A DNA stretch of 64,000 nucleotides from Pseudomonadota bacterium (GTDB lineage Bacteria; Pseudomonadota; Gammaproteobacteria; SURF-13). Location of the stretch: the NCBI GenBank assembly GCA_027624315.1, contig JAQBXX010000005.1, positions 1 to 64,000 on the forward strand. Direction: 5' to 3'. The notes below the pieces were generated by a model. The model was not told where the DNA came from. It saw only the letters and a program-made list of their open reading frames with translations, and made no database searches. Numbering within the stretch: position 1 is the stretch's first letter; the number at the start of each line of letters is the position of its first letter. The position numbers were made by a program, and so were the translations under genes. Below are positions 10,933 to 21,154 of the stretch, one piece after another.

Positions 10933-11960
10933 AGGTGCTGATTGTCAAAACATCTTCTCTCGGAGACGTGTTGCACACGCTGCCCGCGCTGACCGATGCC
11001 GCGCTGGCGCTGCCCGGCATTCGTTTTGACTGGGTAGTGGAGGAAGCGTTTGCGGAAATCCCTGCATGGCATCCGGCAGTGGACAGGGTGATTCCTGTTG
11101 CATTGCGGCGCTGGCGCAAGCACCCATTACAGGCATTGCGCAGCGGCGAGTGGGGCCGCTCCCGTGATGCGTTGCGCGCGGATAGTTACGCCAGGATTAT
11201 TGATGCCCAAGGGCTGTTGAAAAGCGCTGTGCTCACAAGGATGGCGCGCGGCACACGTTGTGGCTTGGACCGGGCCTCTGCGCGTGAGTCACTGGCTGCG
11301 CTCGCCTACCATGAGCGTTACGCCATCCCCAAGGGACAGCTGGCCATAGAGCGCTTACGTCAATTGTTCGCAGCCGCCCTGAATTACGAGGCACCCGCCA
11401 AGGCGCCTGACTATGGCATTCGACGTGCGTCCCCACCCACCGGGAGGTTGTCCGATAAGGTGGTTTTTGTGCATGGCACGACCTGGTCAAGTAAACTATG
11501 GCCCGATGAGTATTGGGTACAACTGGCGCAGTTGGTCAATGAGGCTGGCCTGGGAGTCCAGCTGCCGTGGGGCAGCGCAAGAGAATTAGAGCGAGCACAA
11601 AAAATTTCAGGGGCTGCAAAAAATGTCGAGATACTGCCCAAAATGGATCTGGCACAGATAGCCCAGGTACTGACCTCCGCGCGCGGCGTGGTGGGGATTG
11701 ATACAGGGCTGACCTATCTTGCGATCGCGCTGGGTGTGCCCACCGCCACCCTCTACGGAGCCACACGGCCGGAGTTCATGGAGATGCCAGGGCAAGGACA
11801 ACGGTATATTCGCGCTGACTTTGGCTGCTCACCGTGCATGGCGCGCACGTGCAGTTATCGCGGTGAGTCGGTGGTTCAGCCTGCATGTTATCAAACCCTG
11901 CCGCCGGACACGGTATGGCGCGCCGCCGGGGAGTTGTTCGATGCTTACAGACGCGCCTGA
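10929..11960 (+). CDS. waaC: lipopolysaccharide heptosyltransferase I
   Basis: GT9 family; MKVLIVKTSSLGDVLHTLPALTDA, VGIDTGLTYLAIALGVPTATLYGAT. Confidence 0.93.
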   Translation: MKVLIVKTSSLGDVLHTLPALTDAALALPGIRFDWVVEEAFAEIPAWHPAVDRVIPVALRRWRKHPLQALRSGEWGRSRDALRADSYARIIDAQGLLKSAVLTRMARGTRCGLDRASARESLAALAYHERYAIPKGQLAIERLRQLFAAALNYEAPAKAPDYGIRRASPPTGRLSDKVVFVHGTTWSSKLWPDEYWVQLAQLVNEAGLGVQLPWGSARELERAQKISGAAKNVEILPKMDLAQIAQVLTSARGVVGIDTGLTYLAIALGVPTATLYGATRPEFMEMPGQGQRYIRADFGCSPCMARTCSYRGESVVQPACYQTLPPDTVWRAAGELFDAYRRA

Positions 11961-13020
11961 CTTCTCTGCCGTGAGGCGTGTGCTGGTGATGAAGCTGCGT
12001 CATCATGGCGATGTGCTGCTGACGTCGCCCGTATTTTCAGCATTGAAAAACCATCTGCCACACGCAGAAATTGACGCGCTGGTCTATCATGAAACGCGGG
12101 AGATGCTGACCCTGCACCCTGCAATTGATAACGTATTCACTGTGGACCGGGGATGGAAGCGGCGCGGCGTACTGCAGCAGTTGAGTGCAGAAGTGAAGTT
12201 GCTGCGCACCTTGCGCGCCAGGCGTTATGATTTGCTGATTCACCTCACCGAACATCCGCGCGGGGCCTGGCTGCGGCGCTTGCTGGGTGTGCGCTACAGC
12301 GTGGCGCGCATGTTTGCCGGCAGGCGAGGCGCGTGGTGGCGCAGCAGCTTTTCACACCTCTATCCATTGCCCGCCACGCCCCGGCACACCGTCGAGTGCC
12401 ATCTCGACGCATTGCGCAGGATCGGAATCTACCCGCGCGATGATGAGCGTGCGCTGGTACTGGTGCCCGGTGCGGAGGCTGAGAATTTCATTGGCGCGAT
12501 GCTGGCTAGTCACGGCTTAAGAGGCAAGGATTTTATTCATTTTCACCCCACCTCACGCTGGTTATTCAAGTGCTGGGAGGATGAAAAATGCAGCGCCTTG
12601 ATTGATCGATTGCAGGCTGCGGGCGAGCGTGTCGTTGTTACTGCGGCGCCGACGACGGCCGAGCATGATCGCGTGCGTCGCATACTCAATAAAGTGAAGT
12701 CTCCAGTGGTGGATGTATCCGGCCAATTGAATCTGAAGCAGCTTGCGGCGTTGACGCGGCGTGCCAAGTGTTTCGTCGGCGTCGATTCAGCGCCTATGCA
12801 CATAGCTGCGGCGATGCAAACACCGGTGGTTGTGTTGTTCGGGCCAAGCGGTGAGATGGGCTGGGGGCCGTGGCAAGTAGTGCAGCGCGTGATCACCTCA
12901 CGGCATACCTGCCGACCCTGCGGACTCGATGGCTGCGGCGGCGGCAAGGTCAGCGAGTGTCTGACGTCGATCCCTGTCGAGCGCGTCTTGGGCGCCGTCA
13001 ACGAACTATTGGCGATATAA
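11941..13020 (+). CDS. waaQ: glycosyltransferase family 9, putative heptosyltransferase III
   Basis: MLTDAPDFSAVRRVLVMKLRHHGDVLLTSPVFSALK...GVDSAPMHIAAAMQTPVVVLFGPSGEMGWGPW; start inside longer ORF 11719. Confidence 0.8.
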   Translation: MLTDAPDFSAVRRVLVMKLRHHGDVLLTSPVFSALKNHLPHAEIDALVYHETREMLTLHPAIDNVFTVDRGWKRRGVLQQLSAEVKLLRTLRARRYDLLIHLTEHPRGAWLRRLLGVRYSVARMFAGRRGAWWRSSFSHLYPLPATPRHTVECHLDALRRIGIYPRDDERALVLVPGAEAENFIGAMLASHGLRGKDFIHFHPTSRWLFKCWEDEKCSALIDRLQAAGERVVVTAAPTTAEHDRVRRILNKVKSPVVDVSGQLNLKQLAALTRRAKCFVGVDSAPMHIAAAMQTPVVVLFGPSGEMGWGPWQVVQRVITSRHTCRPCGLDGCGGGKVSECLTSIPVERVLGAVNELLAI

Positions 13021-14150
13021 TGAAGTCCCTCAACATCGCGCTGATCCGCCAGCGTTACACGGCGGATGGAGGGGCGGAACGTTTCACGGAGGGTGCCATG
13101 ACGGCTCTCCGGGCAGAAGGGGTGGGCGTTACGCTGATCACCCGCGCCTGGCGGGCACAGGGTGGCGTTGCGGCGGAAATATGCAATCCGTTTTATATCG
13201 GCAGTCTGTGGCGCGACTGGGGGTTTGCGCACGCTGTACGCCGGTTGCTGGAAACAAAAAAATATGACCTGGTGCAGTCGCACGAACGCATCGCATGCTG
13301 TGGCATCTATCGCGCCGGCGACGGCGTGCATCGCGAATGGCTCAGGCAGCGCATGCGCACGCTCGGTATCTTCGGAAAGCTGCGCATTTGGCTCAGTCCC
13401 TACCATCACTATGTCAAATCCTCTGAGCTGGCCTTGTTCCGCAGTTCACGGCTGCGCGCCGTGATTTGCAATTCGCACATGGTGAAAAGTGAAATACAGC
13501 GCTATTTCGCGCTGCCCGGGCACAAGCTGCATGTCATTTATAACGGTGTGGATGTTCAGGCCTTCAGCCCTGAGTTGAAGCGTCACCGTGATGCTGTCCG
13601 CAAACAGTTCTCCATCCCCCAAGAGGCCACACTGTTTTTGTTCGTCGGTTCCGGTTTTGAGCGCAAAGGTGTGCGCATGGTGCTGGAGGCGATGGCGCAG
13701 CTGCCGCTCAACGCCTGTTTGATTGTGGTGGGCAGGGACAAGCGGCTCAAAAAATTCTTGCAGCAGACCAAAGCGCTGAAGATTGAGAATCGTGTGCGCT
13801 TTGTGGGCGTGCAATCCGATGTCAAGCCGTTTTACGGCGCAGCGGATGCCTTGGTGCTGCCCACCCTGTATGATCCTTTTCCCAATGTGATTTTAGAGGC
13901 CATGGCCGCAGGCTTGCCGGTGATTACCAGCGCCCAGTGTGGAGCGGCGGAGTTGATTGAGCACGGCAGAAACGGTTATGTGTGCGATGCGCTGGACACA
14001 CCGGCGCTGATCGAGTCCATGCGCGCGCTGATGAACGCCGGGATTCAAAAGCAGATGGCCGATGCAGCACGCAGCACGGTGCTGCCCCTGAATCAGGAAG
14101 CGATGGTTGAGCAATTAGTGCAGTTGTATCAGGGATTGCTGGCGGGCTGA
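13020..14150 (+). CDS. glycosyltransferase family 4 (WaaG-like)
   Basis: MKSLNIALIRQRYTADGGAERF...VLPTLYDPFPNVILEAMAAGLPVITSAQCGAAELI; 1-nt overlap with upstream stop. Confidence 0.82.
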   Translation: MKSLNIALIRQRYTADGGAERFTEGAMTALRAEGVGVTLITRAWRAQGGVAAEICNPFYIGSLWRDWGFAHAVRRLLETKKYDLVQSHERIACCGIYRAGDGVHREWLRQRMRTLGIFGKLRIWLSPYHHYVKSSELALFRSSRLRAVICNSHMVKSEIQRYFALPGHKLHVIYNGVDVQAFSPELKRHRDAVRKQFSIPQEATLFLFVGSGFERKGVRMVLEAMAQLPLNACLIVVGRDKRLKKFLQQTKALKIENRVRFVGVQSDVKPFYGAADALVLPTLYDPFPNVILEAMAAGLPVITSAQCGAAELIEHGRNGYVCDALDTPALIESMRALMNAGIQKQMADAARSTVLPLNQEAMVEQLVQLYQGLLAG

Positions 14151-15250
14151 TGCATATCGTACACACCGAATCATCGCTCGGCTGGGGCGGGCAGGAGATA
14201 CGCATACTGGAAGAGGCCCGCGGCCTCATTGGACGCGGTCACGATGTCCGACTCGCCTGCCCGCAGGAAGCGCGCATTTACACCGAAGCGGCCCGCTACG
14301 GTGTGCCGGTCCACGCCCTGCCCATCGGCCGTAAAAATCTCAAGGGACTGCTGGCGCTACGCCACTGGCTGAAAATTCATCCCGTGGATGTCATCAACAC
14401 CCACAGCTCCACAGATAGCTGGCTGGCCGCCCTGGCCTGTGTCAGCTTGCATGGTGCGCCGCCCATCGTGCGCACCCGGCATATCTCCACGCCTGTAGCC
14501 AAAAGCTGCACTTCCCGCTGGCTTTATGGCAAAGCGGTAAAGCACGTTGTGACGACTGGCGAAGTGCTCAGGCAGACCCTCATCCATGATCTCAGGCTGG
14601 CCCCAGAACGCGTAACCTCGGTGCCCACCGGTGTCGACGCGGCCCGTTTCGTGCCCGGTGACAAGGCCGCTGCGCGACGTGACCTGGGTCTCGATCCTGA
14701 AATACACTACCTCGGTATCGTCGCCACCCTGCGCAGTTGGAAGGGGCACCGCTACCTGCTGGAAGCCTTCCATCAGCTTGCAGCCCCCGGTTGGCAACTT
14801 CTGATCGTTGGTGATGGCCCACAAAAAGAGCATCTGAAAAATAAAGTTAACCAACTCGGACTAGAGAGCTGCGTGATTTTTACGGGTCAACAAAACAACC
14901 CGGAACGGTGGCTTCAAGCGCTAGACATATTCTGTCTCCCCTCCTATGCCGATGAAGGAGTGCCGCAGGCCATACTCCAGGCGATGCTCACCGAACTGCC
15001 GATCATCACGACCCCTGTAGGGGCCATAATGGAAGCTGTAAGCGATGGGAAAACAGCTTGTATCGTGCCGCCAAGGGATGCAACAGCGCTAGCGGGTGCC
15101 ATAAAGGCATTAATAGAGAACCCTGGGCAATGTTCGGCCATGGGAAGGCAAACACGTAAAGATGCCGAACAAAGATTCTCTTCCGGGAGTATGCTGGAGA
15201 ATATGGAGGCGATATTTGATCTTGCTGCATGCGATCGGCCATCCTCTTAA
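14150..15250 (+). CDS. glycosyltransferase family 4
   Basis: MHIVHTESSLGWGGQEIRILEEARGLIGRGHDV...CLPSYADEGVPQAILQAMLTELPIITTPVGAI. Confidence 0.85.
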   Translation: MHIVHTESSLGWGGQEIRILEEARGLIGRGHDVRLACPQEARIYTEAARYGVPVHALPIGRKNLKGLLALRHWLKIHPVDVINTHSSTDSWLAALACVSLHGAPPIVRTRHISTPVAKSCTSRWLYGKAVKHVVTTGEVLRQTLIHDLRLAPERVTSVPTGVDAARFVPGDKAAARRDLGLDPEIHYLGIVATLRSWKGHRYLLEAFHQLAAPGWQLLIVGDGPQKEHLKNKVNQLGLESCVIFTGQQNNPERWLQALDIFCLPSYADEGVPQAILQAMLTELPIITTPVGAIMEAVSDGKTACIVPPRDATALAGAIKALIENPGQCSAMGRQTRKDAEQRFSSGSMLENMEAIFDLAACDRPSS

Positions 15251-15268
15251 GCATGACTTGTTATTGTT

Positions 15269-16414
15269 TTGGTTGAGAGGTTCACATACAAGGTGCATTC
15301 ACAAACGATGCAAAGATTGCTCTTCAAGCTCACACTATATTTTCTATGGGTACATAGCCGCTTTGGCACTAAGCGAGCCAAGACTATCGTGGTCTGCTGC
15401 CCCTTGTTCATCGGGGATATGGTGTTTACCTTCCCTCTCTTGCGGAGCATCAAAAAAAGATATCCAGATTACCAACTGATCTTCCTTTGTCGGAAGGAGT
15501 TTCAATCACTGGCGGCCCTCAACCCGGACATTGATACTGTTCTGCATATCGATAAAACAGCTAACAGCCTCTTGGCGGTCTATCCCAAGATTTCACAAGC
15601 AACCTATTTCTTAACCCCGATGGCAAATTATTGGATAAAGCTCGGCCGGGCGATAGCTGCCCATGAAATATGGTATCTGAGCAAAATGGCTCAGCCATCA
15701 TCGATGCCTCCCATAACGCAAAGCTTTTCTGCTTCGCCCAAGCATATCTCGGAATACCTATTGCAGATAAATATCGCAATGGGCGGTGAGTCAAATGTCG
15801 ACAACAGCCCCTACCTTAGAAATCAGGAGCTATATCCCACACTAGTCGTTATCCAATGTGACGGCAGGAACCAAAGCATAAAATCCTTCACAACGGATCA
15901 GTTAGCCAACCTCATTAAGCTTGCCAAAAAATATCCAGTAGATATTCGGTTGATGGGCATGTACGCACCTGAAAAGCGATTGAATGAAGACAGAATAATC
16001 GACGTGCGAGGATTAACTGGATTTGACGATTGGCTGAAAGATATATTGAGGGCCAGGCTCGTCATTGGGCTTGATTCAGCTGCAGCCCAGATTCGTAAAG
16101 CCGCCGGCCTGCCAGCCTGCATCCTGATGGGCCCAGCCGCTACGGATTTCTTCGGCAATAGCCCGTTTTTCCCCTCAATCGACCTCATCGACAACAGGAA
16201 TCTACCCTGCCGAGATAGAGGCACATTCCAAGGAATCCATTTCCCAAGCCTGAAAAACTGTCAAAAATCTGCCTGCGACCATCCTGAGGGCAGGGTTTGC
16301 GTGGAGGGCGCTGTTTTTGCAGAATTCATGGTACTAGTCAATCGGCATCTGGCGAACAGCTTCCCCCGCCCACTGCCTGATCCCTATGATGGAGGGGCAA
16401 CCCGTCTGACATGA
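15269..16414 (+). CDS. glycosyltransferase family 9 (heptosyltransferase-like)
   Basis: TIVVCCPLFIGDMVFTFPLLRSIKKRYP...VIGLDSAAAQIRKAAGLPACILMGP; start may be 15308. Confidence 0.78.
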   Translation: MVERFTYKVHSQTMQRLLFKLTLYFLWVHSRFGTKRAKTIVVCCPLFIGDMVFTFPLLRSIKKRYPDYQLIFLCRKEFQSLAALNPDIDTVLHIDKTANSLLAVYPKISQATYFLTPMANYWIKLGRAIAAHEIWYLSKMAQPSSMPPITQSFSASPKHISEYLLQINIAMGGESNVDNSPYLRNQELYPTLVVIQCDGRNQSIKSFTTDQLANLIKLAKKYPVDIRLMGMYAPEKRLNEDRIIDVRGLTGFDDWLKDILRARLVIGLDSAAAQIRKAAGLPACILMGPAATDFFGNSPFFPSIDLIDNRNLPCRDRGTFQGIHFPSLKNCQKSACDHPEGRVCVEGAVFAEFMVLVNRHLANSFPRPLPDPYDGGATRLT

Positions 16415-16521
16415 AGCCTAGTGTCAACGAAATCGAGGGAAGATGCAGCACCGATTTTCGGACGGTGTTAAATTAGAGTTTGGCTGGTTTGACAGCATCC
16501 TCCTGGTCTCACTTCGCATGC

Positions 16522-17562
16522 TCAGTCGGTGTTATGGATAGCCTCCATTACCTCCTTGACTGTGATGCCGGCGATCTGCCCGGCTCGCTCGATTAAGCAG
16601 CATCCATCTGTCCATGGTAGCCAGGTGTCCTTGATCTGGACGCCGGACAAGACGGTGACAGGTAGTCTCAGCATTGCTGCCAGATGTGATACGCCACCTT
16701 CCTGGCAGACTACATGGTCCAGTGTCTTGATTTGTGCAATCAGTGCGGCAGTCCCCTTCGGGTGAATGGATGTAAGAATGGGGGGCAGAGGTACCTTGTT
16801 TTTTTTGCTCAAAAATACCTTAACCTCATGGCCTGCATCATTTAAACCGGTGGCCAAATCGAGCCATTTTTCATAAGGCCACTGGCTTTGTTTTCTGTTT
16901 GATTCCGGGAAGAGTCCAATCCGGAGGCCTTGATTTGGGTGCCTTATGTGAGTTGCCTTGGGAGGGGCTTCGAGAGGTAAGCCGGCGCGATTGAAGACGT
17001 TGGCAATCCGTATGAGCTGGTGCGCTTCCCACAGATCTCTTTCCATAGGCCGGCAATCATCCAGGGCGATTTGCCATATCCTGGGTTCGCTCTTATGGGC
17101 GACAGCCAACTTGTAGCGTGCGCGCACGGCTGCCAGTAGCATGATGGCCTTGCTGGAATAGGCTGCGGAACCATTCAGCGCAATATCGAAGACCCGTGCG
17201 CGTAGCTGCCGCACTGTCGGATGTAAGAAGAGTCCGAATGGGCTTCCAAGATATTTCTCAGGCAGTTCCAGAACTTCGATCCCGGGCAGGGCTTCCCGAA
17301 ATACCGGAGCAGCATAGGAGTTGCTGAGTACGGTGATGCTTATTGATGGGTATTCACGCCGTAGTTGCTGAAGAATCAGGGCGGTGATAACGGCATCTCC
17401 AATCCGGTTCCTTCGGACTACCAATATGGAGTCGATTTTCCGGGGCAGGGCTCTGGGTTTGTGGAAGCTGGCCAATCCCAGATAAAGACCCGCCCCTAGC
17501 CGCCTTAACAACCATTGCCATGGCTGCTTTATCAGGTCGGTTGGCTTTTCAATTTTCTGCAT
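16522..17562 (-). CDS. glycosyltransferase family 9
   Basis: SILVVRRNRIGDAVITALILQQLRREYP...VVCQEGGVSHLAAMLRLPVTVLSG. Confidence 0.78.
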   Translation of the reverse strand: MQKIEKPTDLIKQPWQWLLRRLGAGLYLGLASFHKPRALPRKIDSILVVRRNRIGDAVITALILQQLRREYPSISITVLSNSYAAPVFREALPGIEVLELPEKYLGSPFGLFLHPTVRQLRARVFDIALNGSAAYSSKAIMLLAAVRARYKLAVAHKSEPRIWQIALDDCRPMERDLWEAHQLIRIANVFNRAGLPLEAPPKATHIRHPNQGLRIGLFPESNRKQSQWPYEKWLDLATGLNDAGHEVKVFLSKKNKVPLPPILTSIHPKGTAALIAQIKTLDHVVCQEGGVSHLAAMLRLPVTVLSGVQIKDTWLPWTDGCCLIERAGQIAGITVKEVMEAIHNTD

Positions 17563-17585
17563 TGGCTGGTTTCACATAAGTCACA

Positions 17586-18734
17586 TCAGAAATTGTCTTG
17601 CTGCCGATGCGTTGAAAATTTCTCCAGGGCATGCGTCAAGGCGTCCAGGGAGATGCCTGCAAAGCAATGCCTCGTCTCGAAGAGACACGCACTGCGCTGA
17701 CAGTTCTTTATCCAGCCAGTGTGTATGCCATGGACTATGCTCTTGTCCTGGCAGTCGAGTGGGGCGCAGGATAGATTGAGGGATTGCGGACTTAGCCCCC
17801 AATCAGCGCCGAATAAATTGACGTCCGACGGCCCCATAACCGCCAGGCAGGGCACGGAAAACAGCCTGGCCCAATGTGCAACCCCAGTATCCACGGTGAC
17901 GACATATTTGGCTCGTGCCACCAAATCCAACAGCTCACCCAAATCTGTTGCGTCGATCCTGTCATGTATTTGATGTGCGTGTGCCGGAAAATCACGAAGC
18001 AAGCTCCGCAAACCATCAAGGTAGTTCTGGTCGATTGATCTCCCAGTCAGTACAAGATGTTCCCCATTCGCCAACAAGCGGCCCACAATTAAGTGCAGCA
18101 TCTCAGGTGGCCATAGGCGAGCTGGAATGCTGGCCCCAATGTGCAGAATCACATGGCCGCGCGTACGGGTCTCGCTTGGGAGGCTCATCTTGGCATAGGG
18201 CGGTGTAGGCGTCGTCACCCCCAGCTTGCTGCCCAAGGTAAGGATTGCTCTGGCCAGGGTTTGAGGTGATCGGGGGAACTCGTGTAACTCATCGACTAAT
18301 GCGGTGTGCCTTCCTTTGGGATCCGCGTGGCTGATTACCTTACCTGCCGGGAGTTTCGAGACCAAGGGCAAGAATTTCCAGGAAAAAACATTGATAATCT
18401 CCGCATACCCGCTTGGTGATGCGTCCACCAAGCGAATCAGTGCACGCCAACCAAGTCTCTCGACAGCCACAACCCTGTCGGCATACAAGTAATGCGCTGT
18501 TGTTGCCAGACTCGCCCGTGTAAGCAAGACAATCTGTTTATCGGGATTGGATTCCTTCAGCGCTTTGAGCAAGTAGCCTGCCATCGCCAAATCCCCGAGC
18601 AGGAGATACCCAAGCACAAGAATAGGGCGCTCGCTGTCACCGCATCTGGCCGTCCTTGACCTGGCTATGGCATAGAGCCTTCCAAGGGCGAGGACGCTGA
18701 GCTTGTCGAGGCTATGAATCAGCCTTGAGAACAT
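17586..18734 (-). CDS. glycosyltransferase family 9
   Basis: ILVLGYLLLGDLAMAGYLLKALKESNP...VVTVDTGVAHWARLFSVPCLAVMGPSD. Confidence 0.75.
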   Translation of the reverse strand: MFSRLIHSLDKLSVLALGRLYAIARSRTARCGDSERPILVLGYLLLGDLAMAGYLLKALKESNPDKQIVLLTRASLATTAHYLYADRVVAVERLGWRALIRLVDASPSGYAEIINVFSWKFLPLVSKLPAGKVISHADPKGRHTALVDELHEFPRSPQTLARAILTLGSKLGVTTPTPPYAKMSLPSETRTRGHVILHIGASIPARLWPPEMLHLIVGRLLANGEHLVLTGRSIDQNYLDGLRSLLRDFPAHAHQIHDRIDATDLGELLDLVARAKYVVTVDTGVAHWARLFSVPCLAVMGPSDVNLFGADWGLSPQSLNLSCAPLDCQDKSIVHGIHTGWIKNCQRSACLFETRHCFAGISLDALTHALEKFSTHRQQDNF

Positions 18735-19638
18735 GTCTTTCCATCCATTTCCGCATAAGGCGCGGGGTATGTTTCAGCACCTTGTTTCTCTTGGTATAGT
18801 CATCAGGAATATATCCATGCCAAGGTGATTGCGCCAGATATCTGTTGAAACGCCACTTGAATGGGTGACTTCCCAGGTAATGCCAGGGTTTGAGCTTTGC
18901 AGCAAAGTGGACAATCATGTCCGGCAAGAATCCCGTGAGCCCCATCCTGGCCAATAGTCCATAAAGTCTCAAGCGCCACTTGTTTTCACGCGTGGGAAGC
19001 AAGTTCCAAACCGACGGCAAGAATAAGGCTTGCGCCCCCAAGACAAGATTCAGGGCATCCTGATCGTGGAAGCGCAAATGGAGGCTGCTGTCTGCAATTA
19101 CTTGCATGAGCTTGTCCCCGACGTGTTGGCGCTTCCATGCGCCAACGTCAATCAACATCACCCCTGAATTGAAATAGCGCAGGGGCTTGCGGGCGCCAAG
19201 GTGCGACAAATTGAGGTAGGGTGCATCTGCGACCACTCCAACAGCACGCCCATCGAGATTGACATCCCATAATTTCCGCAACGACCCAAGAACCAAGGTA
19301 TCGGCATCAAGATAGATGACGCGCTCAACCGCGTGGGGCAACTTATCCGACATGAATAGGCGCATATAAGCCGCGGCATTTATACGGCCGGATTCGTAAA
19401 GGTTTGATGGAAGATACTCCCTGCTGAATGGCACCGGACGAAGAACAACCCCTTGGCTGGCTGCATGTCCGGAAACTTTCCGGATGACATCATCGGGCAC
19501 TTCGAGGGCAAACCAATAGAGAGTGATTCGAGCCTCCGTCACTGTACCGCACAGTGAGCTGATCAATACTGCCAAAGGCATTGCATAGTTGGCATCGGAA
19601 CAAGTCAGCAGGTTGATATTGGCCGGGGCTCTCTTCAT
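18712..19638 (-). CDS. glycosyltransferase family 8
   Basis: INLLTCSDANYAMPLAVLISSL, DxD motif in VIYLDADTLVLG, FNSGVMLIDV; start likely MKRAPANINLL (19638) not 19848. Confidence 0.85.
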   Translation of the reverse strand: MKRAPANINLLTCSDANYAMPLAVLISSLCGTVTEARITLYWFALEVPDDVIRKVSGHAASQGVVLRPVPFSREYLPSNLYESGRINAAAYMRLFMSDKLPHAVERVIYLDADTLVLGSLRKLWDVNLDGRAVGVVADAPYLNLSHLGARKPLRYFNSGVMLIDVGAWKRQHVGDKLMQVIADSSLHLRFHDQDALNLVLGAQALFLPSVWNLLPTRENKWRLRLYGLLARMGLTGFLPDMIVHFAAKLKPWHYLGSHPFKWRFNRYLAQSPWHGYIPDDYTKRNKVLKHTPRLMRKWMERHVLKADS

Positions 19639-19884
19639 ATCATCGTAGAATAATGGCATCGGGGTAAGACCAGATAGGCTAGTCTGCCACCTGACGGCTA
19701 AACAGGTCGAGCATGGCGGCCAGTTACAGCCAGCTCTCATTGGCAAGGTGTGATCAATCCCGGTCTTTAAGGGTCTCGGTAATGACAAAGATGAGGTCTG
19801 CACCACAAAGAAACCGGTTAAGACTATAATGCAATTGCCCACAAACAACCATGGGCGTTAATTGTGGCCAAGGAATAGCCGGGA

Positions 19885-21123
19885 ATGATAATGATAACAA
19901 TGTTCAAGCGTCCGGCAGAATTTATTCTGCTGCTGGGGTTGGTGATGGCGCTGCCTCTGCTCGAGGCGCCGAAGAATCTGTTGTGGGGTGCGTGGATTAT
20001 AACTTGGCTGTACCATCGGGTGCGAGACAAGGATTACGGCGGGCCTTGGGATGCCTGGGATAGCTTGATCGCACTGTTGATCGCATCGGGCTATGTGGGT
20101 GTGGCGTTTGCCGGTTTGCATAACAAAGAATGGGGTGGAGCCAATGACATCCTGCGCTACGGCAGTATCCTGTGGGCCCTCAAGCGCAGTGGTTATGGAG
20201 AGCGAGAATTCCGTTGGCTGATCGTAACCGTGATTATTTCCACCCTGATCGCATTGGGTGCCACGCTCTGGGGCTTGTATGTGTCGCACAGTCACGGAAC
20301 CTTGAAGCTGCACTCCGTGGGGCATGTCAATCATAGTGCGATTTATCTTGCCATCAGTTACGGTATTGCCTTGGCGGCGGTGATGGCCTTTTGGGGGCGG
20401 CTGGGCTGGATGACGCGCGTGGCGGCTCTTTTCGCCACCGGTGCATTTGCGACAGGGGTGTTTATCACCTCCAGCCGCGGGGCCGTGGGCGCCATGCTTG
20501 TGCTTACATTTTTCATGAGTCTGGCGTGGTCAAGGAGATCAAAAGCTATTGCCGCCATCACCATGGCGACGCTGATTGCGACAGCGTACATTACCTATTC
20601 CAGCAAGGTGAACGTGTTCACCAAGCACCAAGGTAGTGTGGCCACCGATGATGTGTTGTCACACAGGGGGGAGATATGGAATGCGGCTGTGGTGACGTGG
20701 CGGCAATTCCCGCTCTTCGGCGTGGGCATGGGCAACTATAGCCAGATCAGCACGGAACGCATCAAGCAATGGGTCGAGGCCTCAGGGCGTACTTACGTGG
20801 CGAGCAACTATCTGAGTTATGCGCACGGCCATAGCCTATATCTCAACACCCTGGCTGAGCGTGGATTGTTCGGTCTTGGGGTGCTGGTAATATTGCTATC
20901 AGCCTGGTTTTATGGGCTGCTGCGTTATCTGCCCGGCGTGCACGATGAGAATATGGCCTGGATGCTATGGGGCGGCAGCCTCAGCGCATGGCTGGTGACG
21001 GTGGGCGTGGGGACGGTCAACACGACGCTGCATCATGAGCACGCCATTTTAAGCGTGTTGATGCTGGGGACATGGCTTGCGTATCTCGGTTCGAGTCTGC
21101 GGCCCAAGAAAGGGGATGCGTGA
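19885..21123 (+). CDS. O-antigen ligase family membrane protein (WaaL-like)
   Basis: 412 aa polytopic; SSRGAVGAML, GVGMGNYSQ, AHGHSLYLNTLAERGLFGLG typical of Wzy_C/O-antigen ligase. Confidence 0.85.
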   Translation: MIMITMFKRPAEFILLLGLVMALPLLEAPKNLLWGAWIITWLYHRVRDKDYGGPWDAWDSLIALLIASGYVGVAFAGLHNKEWGGANDILRYGSILWALKRSGYGEREFRWLIVTVIISTLIALGATLWGLYVSHSHGTLKLHSVGHVNHSAIYLAISYGIALAAVMAFWGRLGWMTRVAALFATGAFATGVFITSSRGAVGAMLVLTFFMSLAWSRRSKAIAAITMATLIATAYITYSSKVNVFTKHQGSVATDDVLSHRGEIWNAAVVTWRQFPLFGVGMGNYSQISTERIKQWVEASGRTYVASNYLSYAHGHSLYLNTLAERGLFGLGVLVILLSAWFYGLLRYLPGVHDENMAWMLWGGSLSAWLVTVGVGTVNTTLHHEHAILSVLMLGTWLAYLGSSLRPKKGDA

Positions 21124-21154
21124 TGCAGGAGCCAGGGAGGGTTATGGTAATTCT

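Noticed and set aside
11719-11940. Extended N-terminus of the waaQ-like ORF starting at 11719
   Set aside because: Lies within waaC coding in another frame; homologous protein begins near the ATG at 11941.
19639-19848. N-terminal extension of the GT8 ORF
   Set aside because: No GT8 similarity; conserved fold begins at MKRAPANINLLTCSD.
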